DNA of 64,000 bases from JAPPHA01 sp964291635 (GTDB lineage: Bacteria; Pseudomonadota; Alphaproteobacteria; Rhodobacterales; Rhodobacteraceae): NCBI GenBank assembly GCA_964291635.2, contig OZ219907.1, positions 62,001 to 126,000 on the forward strand, written 5' to 3'. The notes under the pieces are model-generated. The model saw only the letters and a list, made by a program, of their open reading frames with translations. It had not been told where the DNA came from and ran no database searches. Made by a program: the position numbers and the translations under genes. Numbering within the stretch: position 1 is the first letter of the stretch; each line of letters begins with the position of its first letter. Of the stretch, positions 18,521-26,863 are shown piece after piece.

Positions 18521-19468
18521 CTATGTCGAAAAGGATTGTTCAATGCGGTCCAAAGTGCGCATGGCGTCGAGCACCCCGTGCACCGAGCCGTTGGGTTCGC
18601 GCCCTTCCCGGATGGCAGCAATGAATTCGCGGTCGATCAGTTCGATCCCATTGTCGGATACGGCGACATCGCTGAGATCGATCGGGTTTTCCCTGCCGTC
18701 AAATAGGTCGTCGTACCGTGCGACATACGTGCCTTTGTCGCAGATATACCGAAAAAAAGTACCGAGCGGCCCATCGTTGTTGAAAGACAGCGACAGTGTG
18801 CAAATTGCGCCCGACGGAGTTTTCATCCCTATGGACATGTCCATGGCGATTCCCAATTCAGGGTGATGGGGTCCTTCAAGGCCGTAGCACTCCGACGCCA
18901 CCTCGCCGGTCTGGTACTGGAACAGGTCGACCGTGTGGCAGGCGTGGTGCCAGAGCAGGTGGTCCGTCCAGCTGCGCGGTTCGCCCTTGGCATTCATGTT
19001 GGAGCGTCGGAAAAAATAGGTTTGCACGTCCATCTGCTGGATTTTCAGTTCGCCCGCGTCGATCCTGTTGCGGATCCACTGGTGAGAGGGGTTGAAACGG
19101 CGGACATGGCCGACCATCGCCAGGACGCCCGTTTCCTTCTGCACCCTGCAGATTTCTTGGCTGTCCTCCAGCGAATCCGCCATCGGGATTTCGATCAGAA
19201 CCGGTTTGCCGGCCTTCATGCAGGCGATGGCCTGCTCGGCGTGCACCTGGGTGGGCGTGGCCAGGATGACAGCGTCGACATCGTCGCGCGCAATGCATTC
19301 GTCCAGGGACGTTGATGCGTGGCCGATTCCGCGTTCGGTGGTCAATTCGTCGAGTTTGGACAGACTTGGACCCATGACCGAAGTGACGGAGACGCCCTCG
19401 ACGTTGTCCAGCGCTTCCAGGTGTTTGGTCCCGAAGGCGCCATAGGCGCCCGCAATGCAAAACCTCAT
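18521..19468 (-). CDS. ligC: 4-Carboxy-2-hydroxymuconate-6-semialdehyde dehydrogenase
   Basis: A 315-residue Gfo/Idh/MocA-family oxidoreductase. The N-terminal Rossmann fold starts IAGAYGAFGTKHLEAL, and the active-site-type motif is PVLIEIPMADS. It oxidises the cyclic hemiacetal of 4-carboxy-2-hydroxymuconate semialdehyde with NAD(P)+ to 2-pyrone-4,6-dicarboxylate. The assignment rests on family plus context: its ATG overlaps the stop of ligB (ATGA), and the LigI hydrolase for its product is encoded in the divergent arm. Last gene of the minus arm. Confidence 0.9.
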   Translation of the reverse strand: MRFCIAGAYGAFGTKHLEALDNVEGVSVTSVMGPSLSKLDELTTERGIGHASTSLDECIARDDVDAVILATPTQVHAEQAIACMKAGKPVLIEIPMADSLEDSQEICRVQKETGVLAMVGHVRRFNPSHQWIRNRIDAGELKIQQMDVQTYFFRRSNMNAKGEPRSWTDHLLWHHACHTVDLFQYQTGEVASECYGLEGPHHPELGIAMDMSIGMKTPSGAICTLSLSFNNDGPLGTFFRYICDKGTYVARYDDLFDGRENPIDLSDVAVSDNGIELIDREFIAAIREGREPNGSVHGVLDAMRTLDRIEQSFST

Positions 19469-20349
19469 GTGAAATCCCCTTTTGGTTTGTCGACTTGTCC
19501 TGTCCTGTTTTCCAGGATGATATGCCCGACGGCGGTGTTGGACGCCGGTACGTGATAGTGGCGGTGGACCTCGACAACCTCGTCATCAAGCGCTCCGCGC
19601 ATGACGTGCCACATGACCATCTCGACCCCTTCCGAACCTGCCTCGCGCAGGTACTCCACATGCGGCATCCGCGACAGCCCCACGGGGTCCGAGGTCAGAC
19701 GGTCTAGGAAAGCTGCGTCCCATTCCTTGTTGATCAGGCCTGCCCGCTTGTATTGAAGTTGATGGCTCATGCCGCCGGTGCCGAAGATCACCACGTTGAG
19801 ATCCTCGTCATAGTTTTCGACGGCGCGCCGGATCGCCTTGCCCAGGTTGTAGCAGCGGTTTCCCGTCGGCGCGGGATACAGTACCACGTTGACGCAAAGC
19901 GGGATCACGAGTGCTGGCCACTCGTCACCGACGCCATGATCGCCGAACATCAGCGAGAGGGGCACGGTCAGGCCATGATCGACTTCCATCTCGTTCATGA
20001 TGGTGATGTCGAATTCATCCAGGATCAACGATTGGGCGATATGGCTGGCCATTTCCTGGTGATTCCTGACCACGGGAACGGGACGCGGCCCCCAGCCCTC
20101 GTCGGCGGGGTGAAATTCGGCGGCGCACCCCAGTGCAAAGGTCGGGATGTACGATGCATCGAAGGCCGTGCAGTGGTCATTGTAGACCAGGAAGATGACG
20201 TCCGCGTTCGCCTGCTTCATCCATTCGCGCGACTTCCTGAACCCGGCGAAACATGGCTTCCAGTACGGTGCCCCCGTGTTCCCGGTATCCATTGCGACAC
20301 CAATCGCGGGGACATGCGAACAACCCACACCTGCAGTGATACGGGCCAT
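19465..20349 (-). CDS. ligB: Protocatechuate 4,5-dioxygenase beta (catalytic) subunit
   Basis: A 294-residue class III extradiol dioxygenase. The iron ligands expected from LigB of Sphingobium SYK-6 are visible: His12 in GVGCSHVPAIG, the His in YNDHCTAFD near residue 59, and a Glu in the C-terminal GSEGVEMVMWH segment. It opens protocatechuate between C4 and C5 using Fe(II) and O2, together with LigA. Its ATG overlaps the ligA stop (TGATG), and GGGAGAGAAC lies just upstream within ligA. Full length. Confidence 0.96.
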   Translation of the reverse strand: MARITAGVGCSHVPAIGVAMDTGNTGAPYWKPCFAGFRKSREWMKQANADVIFLVYNDHCTAFDASYIPTFALGCAAEFHPADEGWGPRPVPVVRNHQEMASHIAQSLILDEFDITIMNEMEVDHGLTVPLSLMFGDHGVGDEWPALVIPLCVNVVLYPAPTGNRCYNLGKAIRRAVENYDEDLNVVIFGTGGMSHQLQYKRAGLINKEWDAAFLDRLTSDPVGLSRMPHVEYLREAGSEGVEMVMWHVMRGALDDEVVEVHRHYHVPASNTAVGHIILENRTGQVDKPKGDFT

Positions 20350-20753
20350 CAGTTCTCTCCCTTTTCATCCCATTCGTGTTGATATCGGTTGCCTTCGGGA
20401 GGGCGTCCTCCTTCGACCATCATCTTGCGATATGCTTCGTTCCCCATGCCGGTCATTATGCCAGCCAACTGTTGAAAGTTGATCCCGTCATTGGCGGCAA
20501 GCTTGCTGGTGTAGTAGATGTTTCCCCCAAGCTCGAGCATCCGGTTCCAATCGCGATCACGAACTGCCTGGCGTTGCTCCTGTGACATGGGGTAGCCGTC
20601 CATGTAGGCCTCTTCGTTTGCATTGAAGGTGTCGCGATTCTCTTGCCGTCGCAACGAGATGCAGAATTGATTGAGGTGGTACCCCTGGCGTCCCCGATCG
20701 GCGTCGAAGACGAACGTACCGGGAATGTCCTCGTAGTCCTTTTTCAAGCCCAT
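20349..20753 (-). CDS. ligA: Protocatechuate 4,5-dioxygenase alpha subunit
   Basis: A 134-residue all-helical small subunit, with DIPGTFVFDADRGRQGYHLNQFC near the N-terminus and NIYYTSKLAANDGINFQQLAGIMTGM near the C-terminus, as in SYK-6 LigA. It closes over the active site of LigB. The start ATG at 20753 has GGGAGGAG upstream. It is followed by ligB and ligC with overlapping starts and stops, and lies 21 bp after an oxidoreductase gene. Confidence 0.95.
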   Translation of the reverse strand: MGLKKDYEDIPGTFVFDADRGRQGYHLNQFCISLRRQENRDTFNANEEAYMDGYPMSQEQRQAVRDRDWNRMLELGGNIYYTSKLAANDGINFQQLAGIMTGMGNEAYRKMMVEGGRPPEGNRYQHEWDEKGEN

Positions 20754-20774
20754 GAGCGCTCTCCTCCCTTTCGA

Positions 20775-21677
20775 TCATGTCTCTCCATTGGCCAGGCCAG
20801 CCAGAATGGCGTCGGTCATCGCGGCAATGTCGCGCGCCCCGAGGTCGCGGGCGTCGAGACCCAGCGAGCCGGCCTCTCGCTGGCGCGCGCATGTTGCTTC
20901 CGCCATGTGGGGGGCGATCCCCAATTCGCGCAGCGCCTGAACCACTTCCTGCATTTCGGTTGCCCTGCGTGTCCCGTGGGTGAGCGCGCGCTCGAACATA
21001 TAGGGCACCCGGCGCTGCCAATCGAAACCGGGATAGGTGGCTTCCAGCGATGCGAGAACATCGGCATCAATTCCTGCCTTGCGGCCCGCCAGGAAACACT
21101 CGAGGGTCAGCGCCTCGAAGCCCTTGACCATGACAGACCTGACCATCTTCCGCACGGATGCAGCACCGACGTCAACTCCGGCGATCTCCGTCATCATTCC
21201 GAGCGCTCGCGTCGCTACCAGTGCAGCCTGCGCCTCCGCACCCGCCAGGAGACAGTGCGATCTGTGTAGCCGGGGATGCACGGGCGTCATGATGGCAACG
21301 TCGACAAAGCGGCCGCCCGCCGCCGTGATCATCGCGGCAGCGCGGCGTTTCGTACCGGGGGCGCAGCTGTTGCAGTCGAGAAACAGGGCGCCGCCGAGGT
21401 TCACCCGCGCAGCTTCCGCCGCCGCGGCCTCCGCCTGTTCAGCCGTAACGAGCGAAAATATCAGGTCGGCATCCCTGCAGGCGTCGGCGGACGTTGCCTC
21501 TCCGATGACATCGCATTCGGCGTAGTCGCCGCGTTTTGCTCGGGCCTGGGGGCCGTTGGTCTTGATGTCAAAGGCCCGCATGACGTGGGAGCCGCCTTCC
21601 CGGCGCAACCCCTTGGCGAATGCCTGCGCGGCTTCGCCAAATCCCAGGAACGTGATTCTGGAGCTGGTTTTGGCCAC
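20775..21677 (-). CDS. NAD(P)-binding 6-phosphogluconate dehydrogenase-like protein (DUF1932)
   Basis: A 300-residue protein: an N-terminal Rossmann domain (ITFLGFGEAAQAFAKGLR) of the NAD-binding-2 type and a C-terminal helical DUF1932 domain (VRKMVRSVMVKGFEALTLECFLAGRKAGI). The family reduces beta-hydroxyacid-like substrates. The start is GTG at 21677 with AAAGGAG upstream. It lies at the head of the ligABC arm, 21 bp before ligA, so it probably acts on an aromatic-derived side-chain or oxo-acid intermediate. The exact reaction is unknown. Confidence 0.8.
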   Translation of the reverse strand: MAKTSSRITFLGFGEAAQAFAKGLRREGGSHVMRAFDIKTNGPQARAKRGDYAECDVIGEATSADACRDADLIFSLVTAEQAEAAAAEAARVNLGGALFLDCNSCAPGTKRRAAAMITAAGGRFVDVAIMTPVHPRLHRSHCLLAGAEAQAALVATRALGMMTEIAGVDVGAASVRKMVRSVMVKGFEALTLECFLAGRKAGIDADVLASLEATYPGFDWQRRVPYMFERALTHGTRRATEMQEVVQALRELGIAPHMAEATCARQREAGSLGLDARDLGARDIAAMTDAILAGLANGET

Positions 21678-21775
21678 GGATGGCTCCTTTCAGGTTCCCT
21701 TGAGAGTTAACACCCGGGGCATGGCCGACGCCAATTCAAATGACTGGGCGAGCATTGAAAAAAGCTATCGCTTCG

Positions 21776-23011
21776 TCATTTGGTGCGGTTACGGGAAGGG
21801 AGTTTGCTGAAATGATGCACGTGCGCAATGAACTGTGCCTGGGTTTCGGTTGGTCGCCAGTCCTTGCGGTAGGTGAGACCGATATCGCGAAAATGGCCCG
21901 CAAGGGGAATGTCAAGTGTGGCGATCATTCCCAGCCTCTCGTCAACACTGATCTGATGGCGGGAGACGACCGAGATGTAGTTTCCTTCGGACAGGATGCC
22001 CCTCAGGGTCGCCATGGAAGACGAGACCACCCGAACCGGCGTCTGCTTTCTCTCGTGAATGCGCAATGTCTCGAACAGGTATTGTCCGGCAGGGGTTTCC
22101 CGGGGCGGCGCGATCCATGGATAGGCCAGCGTATCTTCCAGCTCCAGGTTTCGCTGTCTCGCCAGCGGGTGACCGGGATGGGCGACAATGGCCAAGGCGT
22201 CGCGAAAGAGGAACTCTTGCTCCACGTCGTCGGCGGGGGCCGGATGACGCAATGCGCCGATCAGGCAATCTAGATCGCCTTCGCGCAGTGACCGCAGCAA
22301 TTCCGCATATCGCCCGTCGATCACGCGCACCTGGACGCCTTCGGTCGAACTGACCATCGCGTGCACCGCCTGCGGCACGATCGCCGTCCGGGCAAGTGGC
22401 AAGCTCCCGAGAACAAACGTGCCCTTGTCTTCGCCCAGTTCGCGGCTGATTTCCTCAAGACCCTGCCGAATTTCAGATTGAGCCAGCTTGGCTCCGAGAA
22501 CAAAGGCATCCGCAGCCGGGGTGAGCATCACGCCCGAAGGGCGGGCGGCGAAGAAAGGCACGCCCGAAAGTGCTTCAAGGCTGCGCGCGGTCCTGTGCAC
22601 CGTGGGTTGAGACAGGCCGAGGGCGCGGGCCGCGACGGTGAAGCTGCCAGTGTTGGCGATCGCGATCAGATTGCGCAACTGGGCGGCTGTAACCGAGAGG
22701 TCAAAGGCCGGGCCCGGACGTCTCGGGTTTGTCTTGCCGCCAGCGCGTGTAGCCGCGCGCGCACCGTCCCGGAGGTGTTTCAGCGCCGCCGCGGCACGCC
22801 GTTCGAAGGCAGCCCCGCAATTCGTGAGCGAGTACCGCTGACGCCGCCGGAACAACAACGGTGCTCCGACATCGGACTCCAGACGAGTAATGGCCTGGGT
22901 TGCCGCCGGCTGGGAGAGATGACAGTGTTCGGCTGCCGCCGAGACGGAGCCCTTGCGTGCGGCTTCGATGAATACCCGCATGTGCCGGATGTTGGGGAAT
23001 CCGTTTTTCAT
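21776..23011 (-). CDS. LysR-family regulator with two helix-turn-helix domains
   Basis: At 411 residues it is about 100 longer than usual LysR proteins. A first winged helix-turn-helix is at residues about 9-55 (MRVFIEAARKGSVSAAAEHC, LSQPAATQAITRLE). A second full one is at residues about 113-160 (LRNLIAIANTGSFTVAARAL, LSQPTVHRTARSLE). An ordinary LysR substrate-binding domain follows (FVLGSLPLARTAIVP, LDCLIGALRHP). It sits between the two protocatechuate arms, divergent from galB and upstream of the dehydrogenase-ligABC genes, so it very likely controls the pathway. The inducer is unknown. Confidence 0.9.
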   Translation of the reverse strand: MKNGFPNIRHMRVFIEAARKGSVSAAAEHCHLSQPAATQAITRLESDVGAPLLFRRRQRYSLTNCGAAFERRAAAALKHLRDGARAATRAGGKTNPRRPGPAFDLSVTAAQLRNLIAIANTGSFTVAARALGLSQPTVHRTARSLEALSGVPFFAARPSGVMLTPAADAFVLGAKLAQSEIRQGLEEISRELGEDKGTFVLGSLPLARTAIVPQAVHAMVSSTEGVQVRVIDGRYAELLRSLREGDLDCLIGALRHPAPADDVEQEFLFRDALAIVAHPGHPLARQRNLELEDTLAYPWIAPPRETPAGQYLFETLRIHERKQTPVRVVSSSMATLRGILSEGNYISVVSRHQISVDERLGMIATLDIPLAGHFRDIGLTYRKDWRPTETQAQFIAHVHHFSKLPSRNRTK

Positions 23012-23057
23012 GTGTCTCGCATTTTGGCCGCTATGCCTTTTACTTATTTTAGAAACT

Positions 23058-23079
23058 CAATTCGAAATAGGCAATTCGA
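23058..23079. promoter_or_regulatory. Candidate LysR operator: direct repeat CAATTCGA with 14-bp period
   Basis: CAATTCGA occurs at 23058-23065 and again at 23072-23079, in the 143-bp space between the divergent LysR and galB genes. The surrounding sequence is AT-rich (TTACTTATTTTAGAAACT), as expected of a promoter. Whether the regulator binds here is inferred from position only. Confidence 0.45.
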
Positions 23080-23154
23080 TCCCGGTGACGTTAGGGTGGT
23101 CCGGAAGAGGCTGGTGCCGCCAGCCTGAACCGAGACGAGCAGGAGCATCGCGAC

Positions 23155-23892
23155 ATGTCCGAAAAGAAAACCGCACTGGTAATCAGTGCACATTCGGCAG
23201 ATTTCGTATGGCGTGCCGGGGGAGCGATCGCCCTGCACCAGGCGAAAGGCTACGAAGTGACGGTCGTCTGCCTCTCCTTTGGCGAACGCGGCGAGAGTGC
23301 GAAGCTGTGGAAGCAGGAAGGCATGACCCTTGAAATGGTCAAGGCGGCACGTCGTTCCGAGGCCGAGAATGCAGCCGCCGCGCTGGGGGTGAACGACATC
23401 CGTTTCCTCGACGTTGGTGATTACCCCCTGGATTTGGGGCGCGAGACCCAGGAGCGGATGGTCGACGTGATCCGCGAGACCCAGCCCGGTTTCATGATGT
23501 GTCATTCGAAATGGGATCCTTACAACACCGACCACATGAATGCGACGCAGTTCGCCCTGGAATGCCGGATGATCGCGCAGGCCTGGGGCCATAACCCGGG
23601 GGAAAAGGTGCTTGGTGCTCCGCAGCTTTACCTGTTTGAGCCGCATCAGACCGAACAGATGGGGTGGAAACCGAGCGTATTCCTCGACATCACCGAGGTC
23701 TGGGACAGGAAGTGGGCCGCGGTCCAGTGTATGCAGGGCCAGGAACACCTGTGGAATTACTACAAGAACGTGGCCGAGAATCGCGGCAACCATTTCCGCC
23801 GCAACTCTGGTGGAATGGCCGGTGGCCGGCCCGCACGATACGCCGAAGGCTTCCAGGAAGTCTTCCCGCGCACGGTGGATGAACTGGAATGA
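23155..23892 (+). CDS. galB: 4-Oxalomesaconate hydratase (PIG-L/LmbE family)
   Basis: A 245-residue PIG-L-fold protein with the zinc-binding pattern SAHSADFVWRAGG near the N-terminus and a later H-rich NTDHMNATQF. GalB of Pseudomonas putida, the 4-oxalomesaconate hydratase, belongs to this family. It would add water to the keto form of 4-oxalomesaconate to give 4-carboxy-4-hydroxy-2-oxoadipate. It replaces the unrelated LigJ-type hydratase of sphingomonads. Its stop overlaps the next gene's ATG (ATGA). First gene of the plus arm. Confidence 0.88.
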   Translation: MSEKKTALVISAHSADFVWRAGGAIALHQAKGYEVTVVCLSFGERGESAKLWKQEGMTLEMVKAARRSEAENAAAALGVNDIRFLDVGDYPLDLGRETQERMVDVIRETQPGFMMCHSKWDPYNTDHMNATQFALECRMIAQAWGHNPGEKVLGAPQLYLFEPHQTEQMGWKPSVFLDITEVWDRKWAAVQCMQGQEHLWNYYKNVAENRGNHFRRNSGGMAGGRPARYAEGFQEVFPRTVDELE

Positions 23893-24581
23893 CGTACCAG
23901 CCGGGAACAATGGGCGTTGTCGTCCAGAACATCGAGCGCGCCGACCAGGAGATCATTGACGGGCTGGCGGAATGTGGCGTTTCCACGGTGCATGAAGCGC
24001 AGGGACGCAAAGGCCTTTTGGACGATTGCATGCGTCCGATCTATTCCGGTGCGCGGATCGCCGGATCGGCCCTGACCATCCTGACGCCGCCTTGCGACAA
24101 CTGGATGATTCATGTCGGAATCGAGCAGCTGAAACGCGGCGACGTGATGCTCATGGGAACGGTAACGCCGTCGAATGCCGGGTATTTCGGCGATCTGCTT
24201 GCAACGTCGGCCTTGGCGCGGGGATGTCGCGGCATGATCATTGATGGCGGGGTTCGCGACGTGCGCGACCTGACCGGGATGGGCTTTCCGGTTTGGGCAA
24301 GGTCGGTGCACGCACAGGGCACGATCAAGGAGACACTCGGATCGGTCAACGTGCCGGTTGTCTGCGCGGGCGAGCTCGTCAACCCGGGCGATGTCGTCGT
24401 GGCCGATGATGACGGTGTCTGCATTGTCAGGCGTGAAGAAGCGGCCGGTGTACTGGAAAAGGCGCGTGCGCGCGAGGCAAGCGAGGCAGCCAGGCGGGCG
24501 CGCTTAAAAGCGGGCGAACTGGGCCTCGACATTTACGGGATGCGGAAACGGTTGGCCGAAAAGGGCCTGAAGTATGTCTGA
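23889..24581 (+). CDS. galC: 4-Carboxy-4-hydroxy-2-oxoadipate aldolase (RraA-like)
   Basis: A 230-residue protein of the class II aldolase RraA/HMG-CHA family. The conserved GGVRD (Arg-Asp pair for substrate and metal) is in MIIDGGVRDVRDLTGMGFPVWA. The C-terminus has NPGDVVVADDDGVC. It cleaves 4-carboxy-4-hydroxy-2-oxoadipate to pyruvate and oxaloacetate, the last step of the pathway. Called galC in Pseudomonas and ligK in Sphingobium. Translationally coupled to galB by a four-base overlap. Confidence 0.93.
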   Translation: MTYQPGTMGVVVQNIERADQEIIDGLAECGVSTVHEAQGRKGLLDDCMRPIYSGARIAGSALTILTPPCDNWMIHVGIEQLKRGDVMLMGTVTPSNAGYFGDLLATSALARGCRGMIIDGGVRDVRDLTGMGFPVWARSVHAQGTIKETLGSVNVPVVCAGELVNPGDVVVADDDGVCIVRREEAAGVLEKARAREASEAARRARLKAGELGLDIYGMRKRLAEKGLKYV

Positions 24582-24722
24582 AGGGCGTTGGGCCCGGCGC
24601 AGCCGGAAGCGTGGAAGTCGCCGGGAACTGCCGTGCGCCCCGGAATTCGAATGGCCAAGGGTCAAATAGACGAGCAAGAGTCGAACAAACGGGCAAGAAA
24701 AGCCAGAAAGGAAAGCGCCGGG

Positions 24723-25778
24723 ATGACGACAGGAGTGCGCTGCATGTGGATGCGTGGCGGGACGTCGAAGGGCGGGTATTTCCTGGACGAAGACCTGCCC
24801 GCCACCCCGGCGGCGCGCGATTCGATGCTGCTGAGGATCATGGGGTCTCCCGATTTCCGTCAGATCGATGGAATGGGAGGAGCCGACCCCTTGACCTCGA
24901 AGGTGGCAGTGGTCAGGAAATCCGAACGCGAGGGCGTGGATGTCGACTACCTGTTCCTGCAGGTCTACGTGGACCAGCCCTTGGTAAGCGATGTTCAGAA
25001 TTGCGGAAACATCCTTGCGGGAGTCGGGCCTTTTGCCATCGAGCGCGGGTTGGTCGCGGCGCGCGACGGCGAAACGCCGGTGACGATCCATATGGAAAAC
25101 ACCGGGCAGGTGGCCGTTGCCCGTGTGGCAACGCCTTGCGGCATCGTCAGCTATTCAGGAGAGGCCAGGATTGACGGGGTGCCGGCGGGTTCGTCGCCCA
25201 TTCCGGTTTCCTTCGAGGGCACTGCAGGGTCGACATGCGGTGCGTTGCTGCCGACCGGGAACGTTGCCGACTTGGTGGAAGGCATCGATGTCACGATGAT
25301 CGACAACGGGATGCCGTGCGTCGTGATGCGGGCCGACGAGGCCGGCATCGTGGGTGACGAAGCCCCAGAGGTGCTCGAGGCCGACGCCGAACTGCGTGAT
25401 AGACTGGAAGCGGTCCGGATGGCATGCGGGCCATTGATGAACCTGGGCGACGTGTCCGGGAAATCCGTTCCCAAGATGACCATGGTGAGCGCGGCGCGTG
25501 CGGGCGGGGCGATCGCGACGCGGACCTTCATTCCGCATCGATGCCACAAGGCGATCGGTGTGCTGGGCGCGGTGAGCGTGGCGACGAGTTGCCTGATCGA
25601 AGGCTCGCCGTCATTTGGTCTGGCCAAGCGTGGCAAAGGTGCACGGCGTAACCTGTCGATCGAACATCCGACCGGCGAAATGACGGTCTTGGCAACCCTG
25701 GATGAAGACGGTGCCGTAACTGAAGCGGCAATCCTGCGAACCGCGCGCAAACTGATGGACGGTGAGGTTTTCGTATGA
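24723..25778 (+). CDS. galD: 4-Oxalomesaconate tautomerase (PrpF family)
   Basis: A 351-residue PrpF-family isomerase beginning MTTGVRCMWMRGGTSKGGYF; the RGGTSKG motif holds the active-site Lys. A second conserved part is SVPKMTMVS. It interconverts the enol and keto forms of 4-oxalomesaconate, as GalD does in Pseudomonas and LigU in Sphingobium. The ATG at 24723 is preferred, because the frame upstream to 24588 is unlike the family and AGGAAAG lies before 24723. Its stop overlaps the ligI start (ATGA). Confidence 0.9.
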   Translation: MTTGVRCMWMRGGTSKGGYFLDEDLPATPAARDSMLLRIMGSPDFRQIDGMGGADPLTSKVAVVRKSEREGVDVDYLFLQVYVDQPLVSDVQNCGNILAGVGPFAIERGLVAARDGETPVTIHMENTGQVAVARVATPCGIVSYSGEARIDGVPAGSSPIPVSFEGTAGSTCGALLPTGNVADLVEGIDVTMIDNGMPCVVMRADEAGIVGDEAPEVLEADAELRDRLEAVRMACGPLMNLGDVSGKSVPKMTMVSAARAGGAIATRTFIPHRCHKAIGVLGAVSVATSCLIEGSPSFGLAKRGKGARRNLSIEHPTGEMTVLATLDEDGAVTEAAILRTARKLMDGEVFV

Positions 25779-26668
25779 GCGAACAGGAGATGGACCCTGA
25801 TTGGCTGGAATTTCACCCCGAACCCAGGAAACCGGACTTCCAGTTGCCCGCAGGGGCAGTTGATGCCCATTGTCATGTTTTTGGCCCTTCCCCGGAATTC
25901 CCCTACGCGCCCGAGCGGAAGTACACCCCGTGCAACGCGGGCAAGGACAAGCTGTTCGAGTTGAGGGACTATCTCGGGTTTACCCGCAATGTGATCGTTC
26001 AGGCCTCGTGCCATGGAAAGGACAACCGCGCGATGGCCGACGCCTGTCGTACGGCAGGAGACCTGGCGCGCGGCGTGGCCAGCGTTGGTGCGGACGTCTG
26101 CCGGGGAGAACTGATCGACATGCATGAATCCGGCGTGCGCGGTGTCCGGTTCAATTTCGTCAAACGGCTTGTGGATGCGACACCGAGAAAGGCTTTCGTC
26201 GAGATTGCCAACTGGGTCCAGGAGTTCGGCTGGTCGATCGTCGTCTATTTCGAAGCTGCAGACCTGGAGGAACTCGAACCGTTCCTGGTAAAACTGCCGG
26301 GTATCGTTGTGGTCGATCACATGGGCCGGCCGGACGTGACCAAGGGTGTCGACCATCCGGACTTCGAACGGTTTGTCCGGCTCATGGCGGAAAATGAGAA
26401 TATCTGGACCAAGGTCACGTGCCCGGAACGGTTGACAGTGGCCGGAGTTCCATACGATGATGTCGTTCCGTTTTGCCGAACGATCGTCGACAGGTTTGAA
26501 GATCGGGTCCTGTGGGGCACTGATTGGCCACATCCGAACATGAAGTCGCATATGCCCGACGACGGGGCACTCGTCGACTACATCCCGAGAATCGCCCGAA
26601 CGCCCAGGCAGCAGGAGAAACTGCTCGTGTCAAACCCGGTCCGTCTCTACTGGGCAGCGGAATCATGA
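25775..26668 (+). CDS. ligI: 2-Pyrone-4,6-dicarboxylate hydrolase
   Basis: A 297-residue amidohydrolase. Metal or substrate ligands are seen in VDAHCHVFGP (two His near residues 30-32), VVDHMGRPD (His near residue 180) and GTDWPHPN (the Asp). It opens the lactone ring of 2-pyrone-4,6-dicarboxylate to 4-oxalomesaconate and needs no metal in characterised LigI. It consumes the product of the LigC encoded in the opposite arm. Confidence 0.95.
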   Translation: MSEQEMDPDWLEFHPEPRKPDFQLPAGAVDAHCHVFGPSPEFPYAPERKYTPCNAGKDKLFELRDYLGFTRNVIVQASCHGKDNRAMADACRTAGDLARGVASVGADVCRGELIDMHESGVRGVRFNFVKRLVDATPRKAFVEIANWVQEFGWSIVVYFEAADLEELEPFLVKLPGIVVVDHMGRPDVTKGVDHPDFERFVRLMAENENIWTKVTCPERLTVAGVPYDDVVPFCRTIVDRFEDRVLWGTDWPHPNMKSHMPDDGALVDYIPRIARTPRQQEKLLVSNPVRLYWAAES

Positions 26669-26863
26669 AACTGGCACCCGAGGTATCGTGTCCCGCCGGG
26701 GCGAGCCTGCGGCTTCGGAAAAATGTTCGGATCGTCCCCGGCTACCGACGCCGGCTGCCTGCACCAGTCATGCAACCAGGATGGGTGAAACAGATACGAG
26801 AGGCCGGGGAACCCGGCTGCGCGGCCGGGTCTTTCAGTGAACGAAGACAAGGGAGACGAGGCG

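Noticed and set aside
25151..26551. 466-codon open frame antisense to galD and ligI
   Set aside because: It spans two genes with clear enzyme motifs and overlapping start/stop. The antisense translation resembles no family.
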